A DNA stretch of 64,000 nucleotides from Methanothrix sp. (GCF_024518575.1 NZ_JANIHG010000005.1:16127-80126); one strand, 5' to 3'. Positions 37,437 through 47,232 are shown, counted from the first letter of the stretch. Program-made: numbers and translations. The notes: a model not told the origin generated them from the sequence alone.

Positions 37437-37955
37437 CTTTTAACCTCCTATCTTCCCATATCGGATTATTTTGCAACATACAGTCTGATTATTCTTAAAA
37501 CTATTGCCCCAGTAAAGTCTGGAATATGCCATGCAGGGAACGCACCGCAGAGACCCTGTGGCATCAGCCTCACAGACTTATAGCTTCATCACCCTCCATA
37601 AATTCCCCCTTTGATGGGAATTATAGCGTAGTGATAGAGTATTTCCCTATTATATCCTTTTTGGTCCTTGTACCGCGCTGTGCATATCGAACAGCAACAA
37701 AGGGCGTAATCTAAGATGGGCTCTAACCCCAAGAGCCGCGGTGTCGGCCTTTACCGGCAGCAGATATGAGATGAAAAACAACATCGAATCTCAGATGCCA
37801 GGGTTTGCTTTAGTGATGGCAGTTGGGCATTTTGTGATCTGTGCATGCGGTCGATACAGACAAGATGGCTGCAGAGCTGGATTTTGAATGCGTGCTGGCA
37901 GAGGGTTTAATGTAAACAAAAACATTTTAACGCCATGCAGCTAGATGACAAATAT
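37437..37955. other. Gene-free stretch between S-layer and deacetylase genes
   Basis: About 520 bases. The S-layer side carries that gene's ribosome site and a TATA candidate. The deacetylase side has TATA-like ATTTTAAC at 37924-37931. The middle is of mixed composition with no supported ORF, tRNA or repeat. Confidence 0.45.
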
Positions 37956-38969
37956 ATGACATCCATCGTTTACCACCCTGTGTACCTGATGCACGAGACC
38001 CACGAGCATCCTGAGAGAAAGGAGCGCCTGATAGCCATAATGGAGAGGATCGAGGAGGCGGAGCTGAATCTGAACAGAATAGAGCCCAGACCTGCGTCCC
38101 TCGATAAAATCGAGGCAGTCCACTCGCGCCGCTACATCGAGCAAGTGAGGAGCATCTGCGAGCGTGGTGGCGGGCGTCTCGATATAGACACAGTCCTCTC
38201 GAAGGACTCGTACGATGTCGCGCTCATGGCCGCCGGCGGCGTCTGCGCGGGCGTTGATCACGTCATGAAGAGACCGGAACCCGTGTTCGCCCTGGTCAGG
38301 CCTCCTGGACACCATGCTACGCCACACAGAGGCATGGGCTTCTGCGTCTTCAACAACGTTGCGATAGGCGCTAGGTATGCTCAATCACTGGGGCTGAAAA
38401 GGGTGCTCATCGTCGACTGGGATGTGCACCACGGCAACGGCACGCAGGCTGCATTCTATGAGGATGACAGCGTTCTGTACTTCTCCACACATCAGCACCC
38501 GCACTACCCTGGAACAGGCAGGATCACCGAGGTGGGCGATGGGAAGGGGAAGGGCTTCACTGTGAACGTTCCGCTGTTTCCTGGGGTGGACGACAGCGGA
38601 TATCTGGCTGTGTACAGAGAGATACTGGTGCCGGTAGCCGATGAATTCAGGCCTGATATTGTGCTTGTGTCCGCTGGCTTTGACCCTCACCAGATGGACC
38701 CGCTGGGTGGAATGCGGATAACAGAGGACGGCTTCGGCGCGCTCGCGGGACTGGTGAAGGATATAGCTGAGAGGCACGCAGGGGGGCGTCTCGTCGCAGC
38801 GCTCGAGGGCGGTTACCGCCTTGAATCCCTCTCAGAATCAGTCGTCTCTGTCCTCAGGGCATTCCAGGGCGATGTTCCTGAGGTCAGACCGCTGAAAGAT
38901 GCGCAGCTCACCCGCAGGATCGAGGAGGTCAAGAGCGTCCAGAAAGCATACTGGCGGAGCCTCGCCTGA
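37956..38969 (+). CDS. Histone deacetylase / acetoin utilisation (AcuC) family protein
   Basis: 337 residues. The zinc hydrolase core is clear: PPGHHATPHRGMGFCVFNN with the paired catalytic His, VLIVDWDVHHGNGTQ with zinc-binding Asp and His, FSTHQHPHYPGTG, and SAGFDPHQMDPLGGM with the last Asp ligand; the family Tyr lies in ALEGGYRLESLSES. It deacylates acyl-lysine or acetylated polyamines. The ATG at 37956 matches the family start (IVYHPVYLMHETHEHPER); an upstream in-frame ATG at 37935 is possible. Archaeal members may act on chromatin protein Alba, histones or small amines; the substrate is not apparent. Confidence 0.88.
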   Translation: MTSIVYHPVYLMHETHEHPERKERLIAIMERIEEAELNLNRIEPRPASLDKIEAVHSRRYIEQVRSICERGGGRLDIDTVLSKDSYDVALMAAGGVCAGVDHVMKRPEPVFALVRPPGHHATPHRGMGFCVFNNVAIGARYAQSLGLKRVLIVDWDVHHGNGTQAAFYEDDSVLYFSTHQHPHYPGTGRITEVGDGKGKGFTVNVPLFPGVDDSGYLAVYREILVPVADEFRPDIVLVSAGFDPHQMDPLGGMRITEDGFGALAGLVKDIAERHAGGRLVAALEGGYRLESLSESVVSVLRAFQGDVPEVRPLKDAQLTRRIEEVKSVQKAYWRSLA

Positions 38970-39050
38970 TAGAAGTGATCAACGGACCGTGAGGCAGTGC
39001 ATTTGGCGGGAACACCCGGATCTTTGACTTGACGTCGAAGGGCTTCGGCA

Positions 39051-39090
39051 AAGTCGAAGCGCAGGAAGCTCCGCTCTTCAGGGTGGAGAG
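39051..39090 (+). repeat. IS605-type end relic (second copy of the 16804 sequence)
   Basis: AAGTCGAAGCGCAGGAAGC plus CCGCTCTTCAGGG repeats the TnpB-tail DNA at 16804-16836 with one base changed. It sits in the 130-base gap between the deacetylase gene and the CCA-enzyme stop codon. No TnpB motif remains upstream of this copy. Confidence 0.5.
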
Positions 39091-39099
39091 GGGGTCACT

Positions 39100-40410
39100 C
39101 TAACACACTGTGACCCTTTTATTCAGATACGCTGTGAGAAACCCCGCAAGATCCCCGTCCATCTGCTCCAGCATCTCGCGCGTGGATAAGATCCTCCGCT
39201 CGCCCGAGGAGAGATGCCTCCCAAGAGATATCCTGTCTATCTCACCTCTGAGCAGATCCACAGCCCTTCTGTACTTTCTGGTGATCTCAACGACGAGCCT
39301 GCCATTCTCGATGTACGGCCCTGAGAGCGGCGAGGGGTTGCTTCTGACAAACCTGGATGCGTGCTCCGCCTCCCAGACCGGAGGTCCTGTGTGTCTCCTC
39401 GCAGACGGGAGCTCCCAGATCGAGAGCTCGAAGAGCAGGCGCGCCCTGACATCCCCTCCGCGGAGGAGATCGACATCGCTTCGTAGCAGTTGGAAACCCT
39501 CCCTCTCGAGGAGGTTTTTGATAGATGCCTCGGCCTTTCTCATCTGAGGATAGAGGACATCATCGACCATATCAGGGGCGATGATCTCCAGGAGGATGAA
39601 CTCCGTGCCCCTCCGCTCGATCTCGGCCCTGATCTCATCCGGTCTCATCGTATGAGACTCCGGCGGGAAGAAGAAGCTGATGTCAGGGGATTTCAGGAAG
39701 CATCTCGCCGCTGCGACGAACTGGGACATCCTGTCCAGAGTCAGGGCAGCGGCCACGTTCCTGTTCGGATCCACAGGATCTATGACCACAAGTGGCGCAC
39801 TGATGTCCGCGCCCTTCGCAATATCTATCCTAATTCCGGGGCGCCAGGAGCTCGCCCCCTCCAGGACCCTGAGGAACGAGCCGTAATGGATCACGAGAAG
39901 CTCAGCCAGGTAGCCGGAGAATCCGCCTGTTTTCAGGTCAGAGCCGTAGACACCGACGCCCTTCATGAACTGCTTCAGCAAGAGAACGTCGTCCTCACGC
40001 CCCTTTATGCGCTCAGAGACATAGAGCGAGTGGAACGGCGTTCTGTCGACGGCTGATTTTATCCTTGCAGGATCCCTCACGTCATAACACGGCACGAGAT
40101 CTACTTCAAAGCCATCAATGACAGCATGAACATACGCGTGCTCAGCGTACCTCTCCTCGTGCGCGGGCGCGATCTCCCTCGCGATCTCCAACGCCACGCC
40201 GAGATCCCCATCCTCAGGTACGGCGAGAAATATGTCTATGTCGCGATCCCCGGAGAGCCATGTGTTTCTGGCGGCAGATCCTACGAGAATTCCGCGGCAC
40301 GCGACGCCCTTTGCCCCTGCGACCTCTCCTACCCGCCGGAGGAGGTCGGATGAGATCCTCTCGATCTGCCTGCGCTCCTCCTCTGATGGCTTTATCCTTC
40401 TGAGGACCTC
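39100..40410 (-). CDS. cca: CCA-adding tRNA nucleotidyltransferase, start codon unresolved
   Basis: The frame gives about 436 residues, the usual length for archaeal class I CCA-adding enzymes, which add CCA to tRNA 3' ends from CTP and ATP. The catalytic GSAARNTWLSGDRDIDIF motif, with its metal-binding Asp pair, is encoded at 40225-40281, and an IKPSEEERRQIERI opening lies at about 40350-40395. However, the first ATG, GTG or TTG in this frame is the GTG at 40197, after the catalytic motif, which would give a dead 365-residue protein. The frame is open up to and beyond the ThpR stop (40409-40411). A GTG at 40412 lies one frame off. Either a rare start codon (for example ATA at 40395), a frameshift, or a sequence error must explain this. 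Confidence 0.85.
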   Translation of the reverse strand, partial: EVLRRIKPSEEERRQIERISSDLLRRVGEVAGAKGVACRGILVGSAARNTWLSGDRDIDIFLAVPEDGDLGVALEIAREIAPAHEERYAEHAYVHAVIDGFEVDLVPCYDVRDPARIKSAVDRTPFHSLYVSERIKGREDDVLLLKQFMKGVGVYGSDLKTGGFSGYLAELLVIHYGSFLRVLEGASSWRPGIRIDIAKGADISAPLVVIDPVDPNRNVAAALTLDRMSQFVAAARCFLKSPDISFFFPPESHTMRPDEIRAEIERRGTEFILLEIIAPDMVDDVLYPQMRKAEASIKNLLEREGFQLLRSDVDLLRGGDVRARLLFELSIWELPSARRHTGPPVWEAEHASRFVRSNPSPLSGPYIENGRLVVEITRKYRRAVDLLRGEIDRISLGRHLSSGERRILSTREMLEQMDGDLAGFLTAYLNKRVTVC

Positions 40411-40948
40411 ACTGAGAAGCTCTGAACTCTGCGATGTCCTCGTATATCGGCCCCCTCGGCGTCAGAGTGCTCTTTTTGAGCACGAACCTCTCGACCGTGA
40501 ACTCCCCGAGATCGAGGTCTGACATCCCTGATATCCTCTCCGACAGCAGACGGCTCAGCGACGGATCCTTCACCCTCGCCAGGGTCGCGTGCGCGCTGAA
40601 GCGCTTATCCTGCTCGAATCCGAACGGCTCCAGCGCGCTCTCAACCGCGGCTGCGAGCTCTTCAAATGAGCCTGTGGCTCCGAGCCAGATCACTCTGATG
40701 GTCCTGCCCGGAAACGCGCCGACACCCCTGATGCGCGCCTGGAAGGGGGTGAACCTTATGCGCGCAAGCGCATCTGTGATCTGATCGATTCTCCTCTCCG
40801 GCACCTCCCCCAGGAACTTCAGGGTTATGTGCACCAGCTCCGGCTCCACCAGCTTGAGACCGTCCATCGCGATCTTCTGCTGGACCTCGGGTATCTTGAG
40901 CTTTATCTCCTCAGGCAGGTCGACAGCGACAAAGCATCTGAGACTCAT
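40409..40948 (-). CDS. thpR: RNA 2',3'-cyclic phosphodiesterase (ThpR/LigT)
   Basis: 179 residues of the 2H phosphoesterase superfamily. The two catalytic HxT motifs are [10 protein letters not shown] (about residue 40) and HATLARVKD (about residue 125). The enzyme opens 2',3'-cyclic phosphates, historically measured as 2'-5' RNA ligase. The ATG start overlaps the ilvD stop by four bases, and its own stop overlaps the CCA-enzyme frame. The pairing of ThpR with the CCA-adding enzyme hints at coupled tRNA 3'-end repair. Confidence 0.9.
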   Translation of the reverse strand: MSLRCFVAVDLPEEIKLKIPEVQQKIAMDGLKLVEPELVHITLKFLGEVPERRIDQITDALARIRFTPFQARIRGVGAFPGRTIRVIWLGATGSFEELAAAVESALEPFGFEQDKRFSAHATLARVKDPSLSRLLSERISGMSDLDLGEFTVERFVLKKSTLTPRGPIYEDIAEFRASQ

Positions 40949-42606
40949 CTGAGGATTCCGCCCTTGCTCGCAGACGTCACAGACTTTCTGTACCTCTCCA
41001 GGACCCCACCCATCACCTTCGGCTCGGGCGGCCTCCAGGATGCGCGCCTTCTCTCCAGCACGCTCTCATCGACGAGCAGATCGAGCCGTCTGTTCGGTAT
41101 ATCTATGGAGACCATATCCCCATCTTCGACGAGCGCTATCGGCCCGCCGACGGCTGCCTCCGGGGAGACATGGCCTATGCAGGGGCCGCGCGTGCCGCCG
41201 CTGAACCTGCCGTCTGTTATGAGAGCCACAGACTCGCTGAGCCCTGCGCCTGCGATCGCAGATGTCGGCGCCAGCGTCTCCCTCATGCCAGGTCCGCCCT
41301 TCGGCCCCTCGTATCTTATTATCACAACATCCCCGGCCCTGACCTCACCGCTCAGTATGCCCTTCATCGACTCCTCCTCGGAGTCGTAGACGACCGCAGG
41401 GCCCTTGTGCACGAGCATCTTCTTCGAGACCGCGGTCTGCTTCACGACAGAACCCTCAGGCGCCAGGCTCCCCTTGAGTATCGCGATCCCGCCCTCGGGA
41501 TGCACCGGCTTATCGAGAGTCGCTATGACCTCTGCGTTCGTCTTGGGGTTGACGGGTTTGAACTCCGCAAGCAACGCGCCGAGCGTCTTTCCTGTGACCG
41601 TGAGGACGCTCAGGTCCAGCTTGGATGAGAGACGCTGCATCACGGCAGGTATGCCACCTGCGCGATCGAGATCCAGCATGTGATACGGTCCGCCTGGTCT
41701 GAGGTTGACGAGATGCGGCGTATCCCTGCTCAGCCTGTCGAAGAGCTCCAGCTCAAGCTCGAGTCCGAACTCGGCCGCTATCGCCGGAAGGTGCAGGACC
41801 GTGTTCGTTGATCCACCTATGGCCATATCGACCCTAACAGCGTTCTCGAATGACTCTCTTGTGACGATCTTCCTCGCTGTGAGACCCTTTCTCACGAGCT
41901 CCACGATCTTCATCCCTGAGAGCTTGGCCAGGCGCATCTTCTTCGCATCCACAGCGTGCGCGGTCGCGCATCCGGGCAGGCTCAATCCCAGGGCTTCAGT
42001 CATGCAGGCCATCGAGTTCGCGGTGAAGAGGCCTGCGCATGATCCTGCGCCTGGGCATGCGAGGTCCTCCAAGATCGATATCGTCTCTCCGCCCTTCTGC
42101 CACTCCTCGAAGACGTTGATGAGATCAAGCTCACGATCGCATGCGTATCCGGGAAGCATCGGGCCGCCAGTGACAACTATGCTCGGAAGATCAAGCCTGC
42201 CGGCGGCCATGAGATGGCCGGGGACGATCTTGTCGCATGTGGGTATCAGAACAAGCCCATCGAGCTGGTGCGACTGGGCCATGATCTCTATCGAGTCCTC
42301 TATCACCTCTCTCGAGGGCAGAGAGTACTTCATCCCGCCGTGGCCCATCGCGATGCCATCGCAGACCCCGATCGTCTGGAACTCGAACGGTATGCCTCCG
42401 GCCATCCGTATGCCTGCCTTCACAGCCTCCGCGATCCTGTCGAGATGGATATGCCCTGGTATGAACTCGTTCGCCGAGTTCGCCACGCCTATGAATGGCC
42501 TCTCGATCTCATCCTCTGTGATCCCCATCGCCTTGAGAAGGGCGCGGTGTGGTGCCCTTTCAGGCCCTGACTTGGTGATGTCGCTCCTCATTACAATCCC
42601 AGCCAT
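40945..42606 (-). CDS. ilvD: Dihydroxy-acid dehydratase
   Basis: 553 residues, full length. It catalyses the third step of isoleucine/valine synthesis, dehydrating 2,3-dihydroxy acids. Fe-S cluster cysteines are in [12 protein letters not shown] and [31 protein letters not shown] and [10 protein letters not shown] are further family signatures. Start ATG at 42606 or 42591; TTATACC with a CGAAAG BRE-like stretch about 22 bases upstream of the first suggests a leaderless or near-leaderless message. It heads the run ilvD-thpR-cca, joined by overlapping ends, although no other branched-chain genes are in the window. Confidence 0.96.
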   Translation of the reverse strand: MAGIVMRSDITKSGPERAPHRALLKAMGITEDEIERPFIGVANSANEFIPGHIHLDRIAEAVKAGIRMAGGIPFEFQTIGVCDGIAMGHGGMKYSLPSREVIEDSIEIMAQSHQLDGLVLIPTCDKIVPGHLMAAGRLDLPSIVVTGGPMLPGYACDRELDLINVFEEWQKGGETISILEDLACPGAGSCAGLFTANSMACMTEALGLSLPGCATAHAVDAKKMRLAKLSGMKIVELVRKGLTARKIVTRESFENAVRVDMAIGGSTNTVLHLPAIAAEFGLELELELFDRLSRDTPHLVNLRPGGPYHMLDLDRAGGIPAVMQRLSSKLDLSVLTVTGKTLGALLAEFKPVNPKTNAEVIATLDKPVHPEGGIAILKGSLAPEGSVVKQTAVSKKMLVHKGPAVVYDSEEESMKGILSGEVRAGDVVIIRYEGPKGGPGMRETLAPTSAIAGAGLSESVALITDGRFSGGTRGPCIGHVSPEAAVGGPIALVEDGDMVSIDIPNRRLDLLVDESVLERRRASWRPPEPKVMGGVLERYRKSVTSASKGGILR

Positions 42607-42691
42607 GGCTCTGCGCTATTGGTATAAGCGGCTTTCGCGGATCTCCCTGGTAAAAATCGGTTGTCCCCAACAAAACCGCGGATGTCCGAGT

Positions 42692-42701
42692 GTATATATA
42701 G
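42692..42701 (+). promoter_or_regulatory. TATA box of the symporter gene
   Basis: GTATATATAG-type box 35-44 bases before the GTG start of the sodium:solute symporter, predicting transcription from about 42724 with a short leader containing GGTGGTAATCC. Confidence 0.7.
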
Positions 42702-42735
42702 ATGATACGTTTTAGTGGCCCACCGGTGGTAATCC

Positions 42736-44637
42736 GTGGATCCGTATCACATATTCCTCCTCGTCCTTGGCGTGTATATTTCTCTTCTCATCGGCATAGG
42801 CCTGATATCATCGAAGCGCCAGGGGACGGTGACCGAGTTCTGGCTCGCGAGCCGGGAGCTGGGGGCATCATCCCTCGGATTCTCAGCAGCAGCATCCTGG
42901 CTCACAGCCAGCGCCCTTCTCCTGTCCACCGGTCTCTTCATGCTCATAGGCGTCAGCTCGATCTGGGTCTGGGTATTTCCGAACATTGCGGCGCTCGCGC
43001 TCATAGCCCTGATCGCGGGGAGGGTGAAGCGCATACCCGCGATGACGCAGCCTGAGCTTCTTGAGATAAGATACGATCCGAGGGTCAGAGCTCCGGTCGC
43101 GGTGGCGATAACGATAATGATGATTCTGTTCTCCGTAGTCGATTTCATAGGGTTCAAGCTGGTCCTGGGGACGTTCTTCGGAGTGGCGCCGCTGTACGCG
43201 GTCCTGATCATGGCGGTCGCTGTGGCCCTGTACGTGAGCCTCGGCGGGTTCAGAGCGGTCGTCTGGACAGACAGGGTTCAGTACATCTTTTTGGCAGGGC
43301 TCGCGGTTGTTGTGGCCATCCTCTCATTAAAAACATCATCAGACCACGGCGCCTCGCTTCTCGCGCAGAGCTCGGCGCTGGGCAGCGACTGGTGGAATCC
43401 GTTCCTGATGGGCGGCGTGCTCGGCGCGCTCGTATTCCAGCTCGCGCTGCTGCCGGGCTGGATCGCTGAGCAGGACCCGTGGCAGAGGGTGTGGGCGGCG
43501 AGGGACGAGCGGAACGCCAGGCTCGGCCTGCTGCTGGGATCGATGCTCCTCGCGCTCGTTTACGGCGCATGTTTCATTACAGCTATAGCCCTGCGCGCTA
43601 TATATCCAATTCCTGAGGGAGAGCTCGAGGCTGAGATGTTATACCTGAGGTTCATCTCAGAGAACGTGCCGGCTGTGGGGGTTGCGCTTCTCACGATAGG
43701 GTTCGCTGCTGCATCGATGTCATGCACAGACACCTTCGCGACATCCGGGGCATCATGCATTGTTAGAGACATCTTCCAGAGGTTCGTCAGGCCGGACGCC
43801 ACGATGAGAGAGATGCTGATCATCAGCAGGATTTTGGTGGTGCTGATGATATCCATCTCTGCATTCATCGCGCTGAATGTGGAGAGCATAATGGAGGCCG
43901 TGATAATAGCCACAGTGATAGGGACGACCTCCTACTTCTTCCCGATCGTCGGCGGGCTGTACTGGAAGAGGGCCACCGCCTGGGGCGCGCTCGCAGCTGT
44001 CATCGTCGGCGGCGGGACTCAGATCGCGATGATAGCATATGAGAAGCTCGTCCTGAGAGCACCGCTCGATACCTTATCCCCTTACCTCACAGAGCACGGT
44101 GTGCTCGTCGGCCTGGCACTGAGCGCCTCGGTATTTATCATAGTCTCGCTCCTGACGCCACCGGCTGATGAGAGAAGGCTTGCTCCTTTCTTCCCAGATA
44201 TCGCGGCGAAGCTCTTCGGGGGAGCCATGATCACAGTTGACAGGGAGAACTCCAGGTACCCGCTGATAATGCGCATGATAGAGGAGAGGGACTTCGGCGA
44301 GAGGGCGCATCTCGATCTCACATTAAAGGTGAACCCGCTGAAGGCGGATGGCGCTCAGATTAAAGGGGAGCTGCGCTGGGATCAGCTCATAGATGATCTG
44401 AGGTCGAGGCATCCGGAGTGGTACACGCCAACAGGAAGCCACATCGCGTACAGGCTCTCGCAGCACGACATGCTCGCGTGCGTGAAGCTCTACAGGGGCG
44501 AGGAGATGGAGATCTGCCTCTCAGCAGAGCCCAGGCTCTCCTCCAGGGATAGATTCAGGGACGAGATGTATCTCGCTGTGGAGGAGATAGAGGAGTCGCT
44601 TCTGAGCATGGGCTACACGACATCTCTGCCCGCATGA
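42736..44637 (+). CDS. Sodium:solute symporter family protein
   Basis: 633 residues beginning at GTG. The first 470 have about 12-13 hydrophobic helices in the LeuT-fold order of the SSS family (for example LASRELGASSLGFSAAASWLTA and ALYVSLGGFRAVVWTDRVQ, the latter being the family signature). The last 150 or so residues are hydrophilic and cytoplasmic, absent from typical 480-550-residue members. SSS transporters move organic acids, amino acids or vitamins with sodium. In an acetate-dependent methanogen an acetate uptake role (compare ActP) is attractive, but nothing here fixes the substrate. The stop overlaps the following reductase start (ATGA). Confidence 0.88.
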   Translation: MDPYHIFLLVLGVYISLLIGIGLISSKRQGTVTEFWLASRELGASSLGFSAAASWLTASALLLSTGLFMLIGVSSIWVWVFPNIAALALIALIAGRVKRIPAMTQPELLEIRYDPRVRAPVAVAITIMMILFSVVDFIGFKLVLGTFFGVAPLYAVLIMAVAVALYVSLGGFRAVVWTDRVQYIFLAGLAVVVAILSLKTSSDHGASLLAQSSALGSDWWNPFLMGGVLGALVFQLALLPGWIAEQDPWQRVWAARDERNARLGLLLGSMLLALVYGACFITAIALRAIYPIPEGELEAEMLYLRFISENVPAVGVALLTIGFAAASMSCTDTFATSGASCIVRDIFQRFVRPDATMREMLIISRILVVLMISISAFIALNVESIMEAVIIATVIGTTSYFFPIVGGLYWKRATAWGALAAVIVGGGTQIAMIAYEKLVLRAPLDTLSPYLTEHGVLVGLALSASVFIIVSLLTPPADERRLAPFFPDIAAKLFGGAMITVDRENSRYPLIMRMIEERDFGERAHLDLTLKVNPLKADGAQIKGELRWDQLIDDLRSRHPEWYTPTGSHIAYRLSQHDMLACVKLYRGEEMEICLSAEPRLSSRDRFRDEMYLAVEEIEESLLSMGYTTSLPA

Positions 44638-45773
44638 GGGTCATCGTCATCGGCGCCGGCCCCGCGGGATCGACGGCTGCAGAGACCGCGGCGAGGCTCG
44701 GCGCAGAGGTTATTCTTGTTGAGAGGAGGATGGAGATAGGCAGCCCCGTCCAGTGCGGCGGATTCATACCCGAGGCATCTGAGCTCAGGGATCTTCTCCC
44801 AGATGCCGTCCTGCCTGAGACGCTCGTCGAGATCCCTGAGAGGTGCGTTCTGAACAGGACGAAGGTCCAGCGGCTCTACGCGCCCTCCGGCAGATCAGCC
44901 GAGTTCCCGGTCGCGGGGAGGTGCGTGGACAGGCGCTCCTTTGACAGATATCTTGCGCACAGAGCCGCGCGCGCGGGCGCGCAGCTGGTCGTCGGCACAG
45001 AGGCGGAGATCTGCGGAGAATCTGTGCGTCTGAGTGGAAGGCATGCGGATATCATCGATGCTGAGGTCATCGTGGGCGCTGACGGCCCGTCATCAACCGT
45101 GGCCAAAGCGATGGGCTCCATCCAGAAGGACGAGCCCGGGATATGCCTGGAGTACGAGATGGCAGATGTCGATATCGATAAAGGCGCAGCAGAGATGTAC
45201 TTCGGCGAGAGGTGGGCGCCAGGAGGCTACGCCTGGATAATACCTCTCGGCGATGATATCGCGAACGTCGGAATCGGGGTCAGGAGGTCTTATATCAGGG
45301 GACGGATGGATCTGGCCGGCATACTTAAAAGATTTATAGCGGAGCATCCGCAGGCGGGCGAGCGTCTCAGAAGGGGGGAGGTTGTGGCCGTGATGCGTGG
45401 GATCGTGCCCGCGGGAGGGATGCCGGAGAGGATACAGAGTGGAAGGATGCTGCTCGCCGGAGACGCCGCGGGCCATGTGATGGCGACAAGCGGCGGGGGC
45501 GTGCCCCTGGCTGTGGTCGCCGGCAGGATCGCTGGGGAGGTCGCGGCGAGCGGGGACATGGATATCTACACTGAAAGAGTCGAGAGGGAGCTGGGAGCTC
45601 CACTCAGGGGCTCTGTGATGATAAGAAGAGTCGTGGACAGGACAATGAGGAGCGACAGGTCGATGGACCTGCTCTTCTCCCTGCTCGATCCGATGACTAT
45701 GAAGGACATCCAGCGCGGCCGCCTGCCCGCGCCGCTTGAAAAGCTGAAATCCCTGGCAGATTTTAAGCTTTGA
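44634..45773 (+). CDS. Geranylgeranyl reductase-family flavoprotein
   Basis: 379 residues. The FAD-binding GAGPAGSTAAETAARLG at the N-terminus, PVQCGGFIPEA, VGADGPSSTVAKAMG and the second FAD motif LLAGDAAGHVMATSGGG match archaeal digeranylgeranylglycerophospholipid reductases and related enzymes. These saturate isoprenoid chains of membrane lipids or quinone-like cofactors. Paralogues are common in methanogens, so the lipid or methanophenazine substrate is uncertain. Start overlaps the symporter stop by four bases; it converges on rps6e, with an 11-base overlap of the two 3' ends. Confidence 0.85.
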   Translation: MRVIVIGAGPAGSTAAETAARLGAEVILVERRMEIGSPVQCGGFIPEASELRDLLPDAVLPETLVEIPERCVLNRTKVQRLYAPSGRSAEFPVAGRCVDRRSFDRYLAHRAARAGAQLVVGTEAEICGESVRLSGRHADIIDAEVIVGADGPSSTVAKAMGSIQKDEPGICLEYEMADVDIDKGAAEMYFGERWAPGGYAWIIPLGDDIANVGIGVRRSYIRGRMDLAGILKRFIAEHPQAGERLRRGEVVAVMRGIVPAGGMPERIQSGRMLLAGDAAGHVMATSGGGVPLAVVAGRIAGEVAASGDMDIYTERVERELGAPLRGSVMIRRVVDRTMRSDRSMDLLFSLLDPMTMKDIQRGRLPAPLEKLKSLADFKL

Positions 45774-46134
45774 GCAGCTCCTCGATCGGCTTTGCGCCGT
45801 ACTCCGTCACCTTGACATTGATCTGGCTTATGCTTGGCGAGATCTCGCGCCCGCAGACGCTCTTCCTCCGCTTCTGGCCCTTGACGCGCGGCCTGTAGCC
45901 GACGCCTCCAGCGAGGAGCAGCCTCTTGCGCTGCATCCCGGGAAGATCGCTGCGCATCGGGAACCCGTCGCGGTCACTGCCGCCGGTTATCGTTACAACG
46001 TAGCCTGGCAGCCCCAGGAGATCGCCCTCCACGGCATCTCCTATTCTCTTCCCAATAAGCCTGCTCGCGTCCTTGAGCTCAACCTGATATGCCTTTCCTG
46101 TATTTGGATCTGATATAACAACTCTGACAGCCAT
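45763..46134 (-). CDS. rps6e: 30S ribosomal protein S6e
   Basis: 123 residues, the archaeal length. Sequence features are VVISDPNTGKAYQVEL, LIGKRIGDAVEGDLLGL, ITGGSDRDGFPMRSDLPG and the basic KGQKRRKSVCGREIS. It is a small-subunit protein shared by archaea and eukaryotes. It is transcribed downstream of nrpR on the same strand with 27 bases between them. Confidence 0.97.
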   Translation of the reverse strand: MAVRVVISDPNTGKAYQVELKDASRLIGKRIGDAVEGDLLGLPGYVVTITGGSDRDGFPMRSDLPGMQRKRLLLAGGVGYRPRVKGQKRRKSVCGREISPSISQINVKVTEYGAKPIEELLKA

Positions 46135-46161
46135 ATTTCTGACCTCGATTACCCGCCATTA

Positions 46162-47109
46162 TCAGCTCTTATAAAATCTTATCCGCGACATCTCAGAGTA
46201 CGGCATCGTCGTGGAGATGGGGGAGGTCTGTATGCGTATACCGCATTCGCCGACCGCGACCGGCGCGTTGACTCCGGCGCATATCGCTATCCCCACGCGC
46301 CCTGGCGCGACGGGGCAGCCGAGCACATCCTCGCCCGGCGCGCCCACAACGATCCTCCCGACGATGGAGCGCGCGCGCTCCAGGATGCGCATAGCATCCT
46401 CTAAAGCGCTGGCCGGCACCTCCCTGACGTTTGCCAGGACCTTGCCAGAACCGGAGCGCACCGCGTCCATCACCCTGGCGATCCTTCTCGCCATGAATGC
46501 CCTCATCGGGTCTATGGAGGTGCCTGCGTACGCGATCAGATCCGAGAACCTGTACGGCTCTGAGCTCCTGATCTCCAGAACCCCTGCGAATGTCGTGTTT
46601 ATGGGCACTCCTGCCTTCAGGAGCATGCCATCGACGGTTATGCTGCAGACCGTTCCGATCTCCACGCAATCATCCCTCTGAGACACTCGCACCAGATCCC
46701 CTGAGTATCCGGCCTCCGCAACTCTATCCATGATCTCGAGCGATCTATCTAAATCGTTTCTGTCGATGAGACTGATGTTCGCCACGAGATCGCCCTCTGA
46801 GAGATCGAAGGTTGTGCGGAGCATGTACTCCTCGATGAGCGTGTTCACGAAGCCTATCCGCTCGTGTATCAGCGCGTCCCTGAGCTCCTTCATCCCGAGG
46901 GGGGTTGCGATCCTTCCTGAGTAGCCGTGCCTTCTTGTGAACCCGAGCTCGTCGAGTATTCTGAGATTGTAGCGCACCGCCCTCTCGCCGAGGTTGTAGC
47001 CCCGGCTGCTCAGGATGTCAGAGATCGTCCTCGCGCCCACTGGCCTCTTCGCCTCCGCTATTACCCTGAGTATCTCCAGGAGCTTCCTCTGATCGCGCCC
47101 TATCATCAC
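46162..47109 (-). CDS. nrpR: NrpR nitrogen transcriptional repressor (single-domain form)
   Basis: 315 residues. An N-terminal winged helix (RKLLEILRVIAEAKRPVGARTISDIL ... GERAVRYNLRILDELGF) is followed by one NrpR effector domain (DUF128; LVRVSQRDDCVEIGTVCSITVDGMLLKAGVP). NrpR represses nitrogen-fixation and glutamine-synthetase genes and is released by 2-oxoglutarate. Some methanogens split NrpR into two proteins; this one carries DNA-binding plus a single effector domain, so a partner may be encoded elsewhere. The TATA at 47128-47138, about 24 bases from the ATG, is shared with the divergent tRNA-Gln, implying a leaderless mRNA. Confidence 0.88.
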   Translation of the reverse strand: MMIGRDQRKLLEILRVIAEAKRPVGARTISDILSSRGYNLGERAVRYNLRILDELGFTRRHGYSGRIATPLGMKELRDALIHERIGFVNTLIEEYMLRTTFDLSEGDLVANISLIDRNDLDRSLEIMDRVAEAGYSGDLVRVSQRDDCVEIGTVCSITVDGMLLKAGVPINTTFAGVLEIRSSEPYRFSDLIAYAGTSIDPMRAFMARRIARVMDAVRSGSGKVLANVREVPASALEDAMRILERARSIVGRIVVGAPGEDVLGCPVAPGRVGIAICAGVNAPVAVGECGIRIQTSPISTTMPYSEMSRIRFYKS

Positions 47110-47127
47110 TGATCAGAGGGAGAAGGG

Positions 47128-47138
47128 AATATATATAG
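47128..47138. promoter_or_regulatory. Shared TATA box between nrpR and tRNA-Gln
   Basis: AATATATATAG is centred 27 bases before tRNA-Gln on the plus strand and 24 bases from the nrpR ATG on the minus strand. The near-palindromic box could drive both. Confidence 0.65.
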
Positions 47139-47159
47139 CCAGGGCAAGATCCAGAGCGG

Positions 47160-47232
47160 AGTCCCGTGGGGTAGGGGCCAATCCTGCCGGCCTTTGGAGC
47201 CAGCGACGGCGGTTCGAATCCGCCCGGGACTA
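47160..47232 (+). tRNA. tRNA-Gln (TTG)
   Basis: 73 nt. Acceptor AGTCCCG/CGGGACT, anticodon loop CTTTGGA giving TTG, T-stem GGCGG/CCGCC with loop TTCGAAT, discriminator A. The anticodon stem has one C-A mismatch (28-42). There is no intron and CCA is not encoded. Confidence 0.9.
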
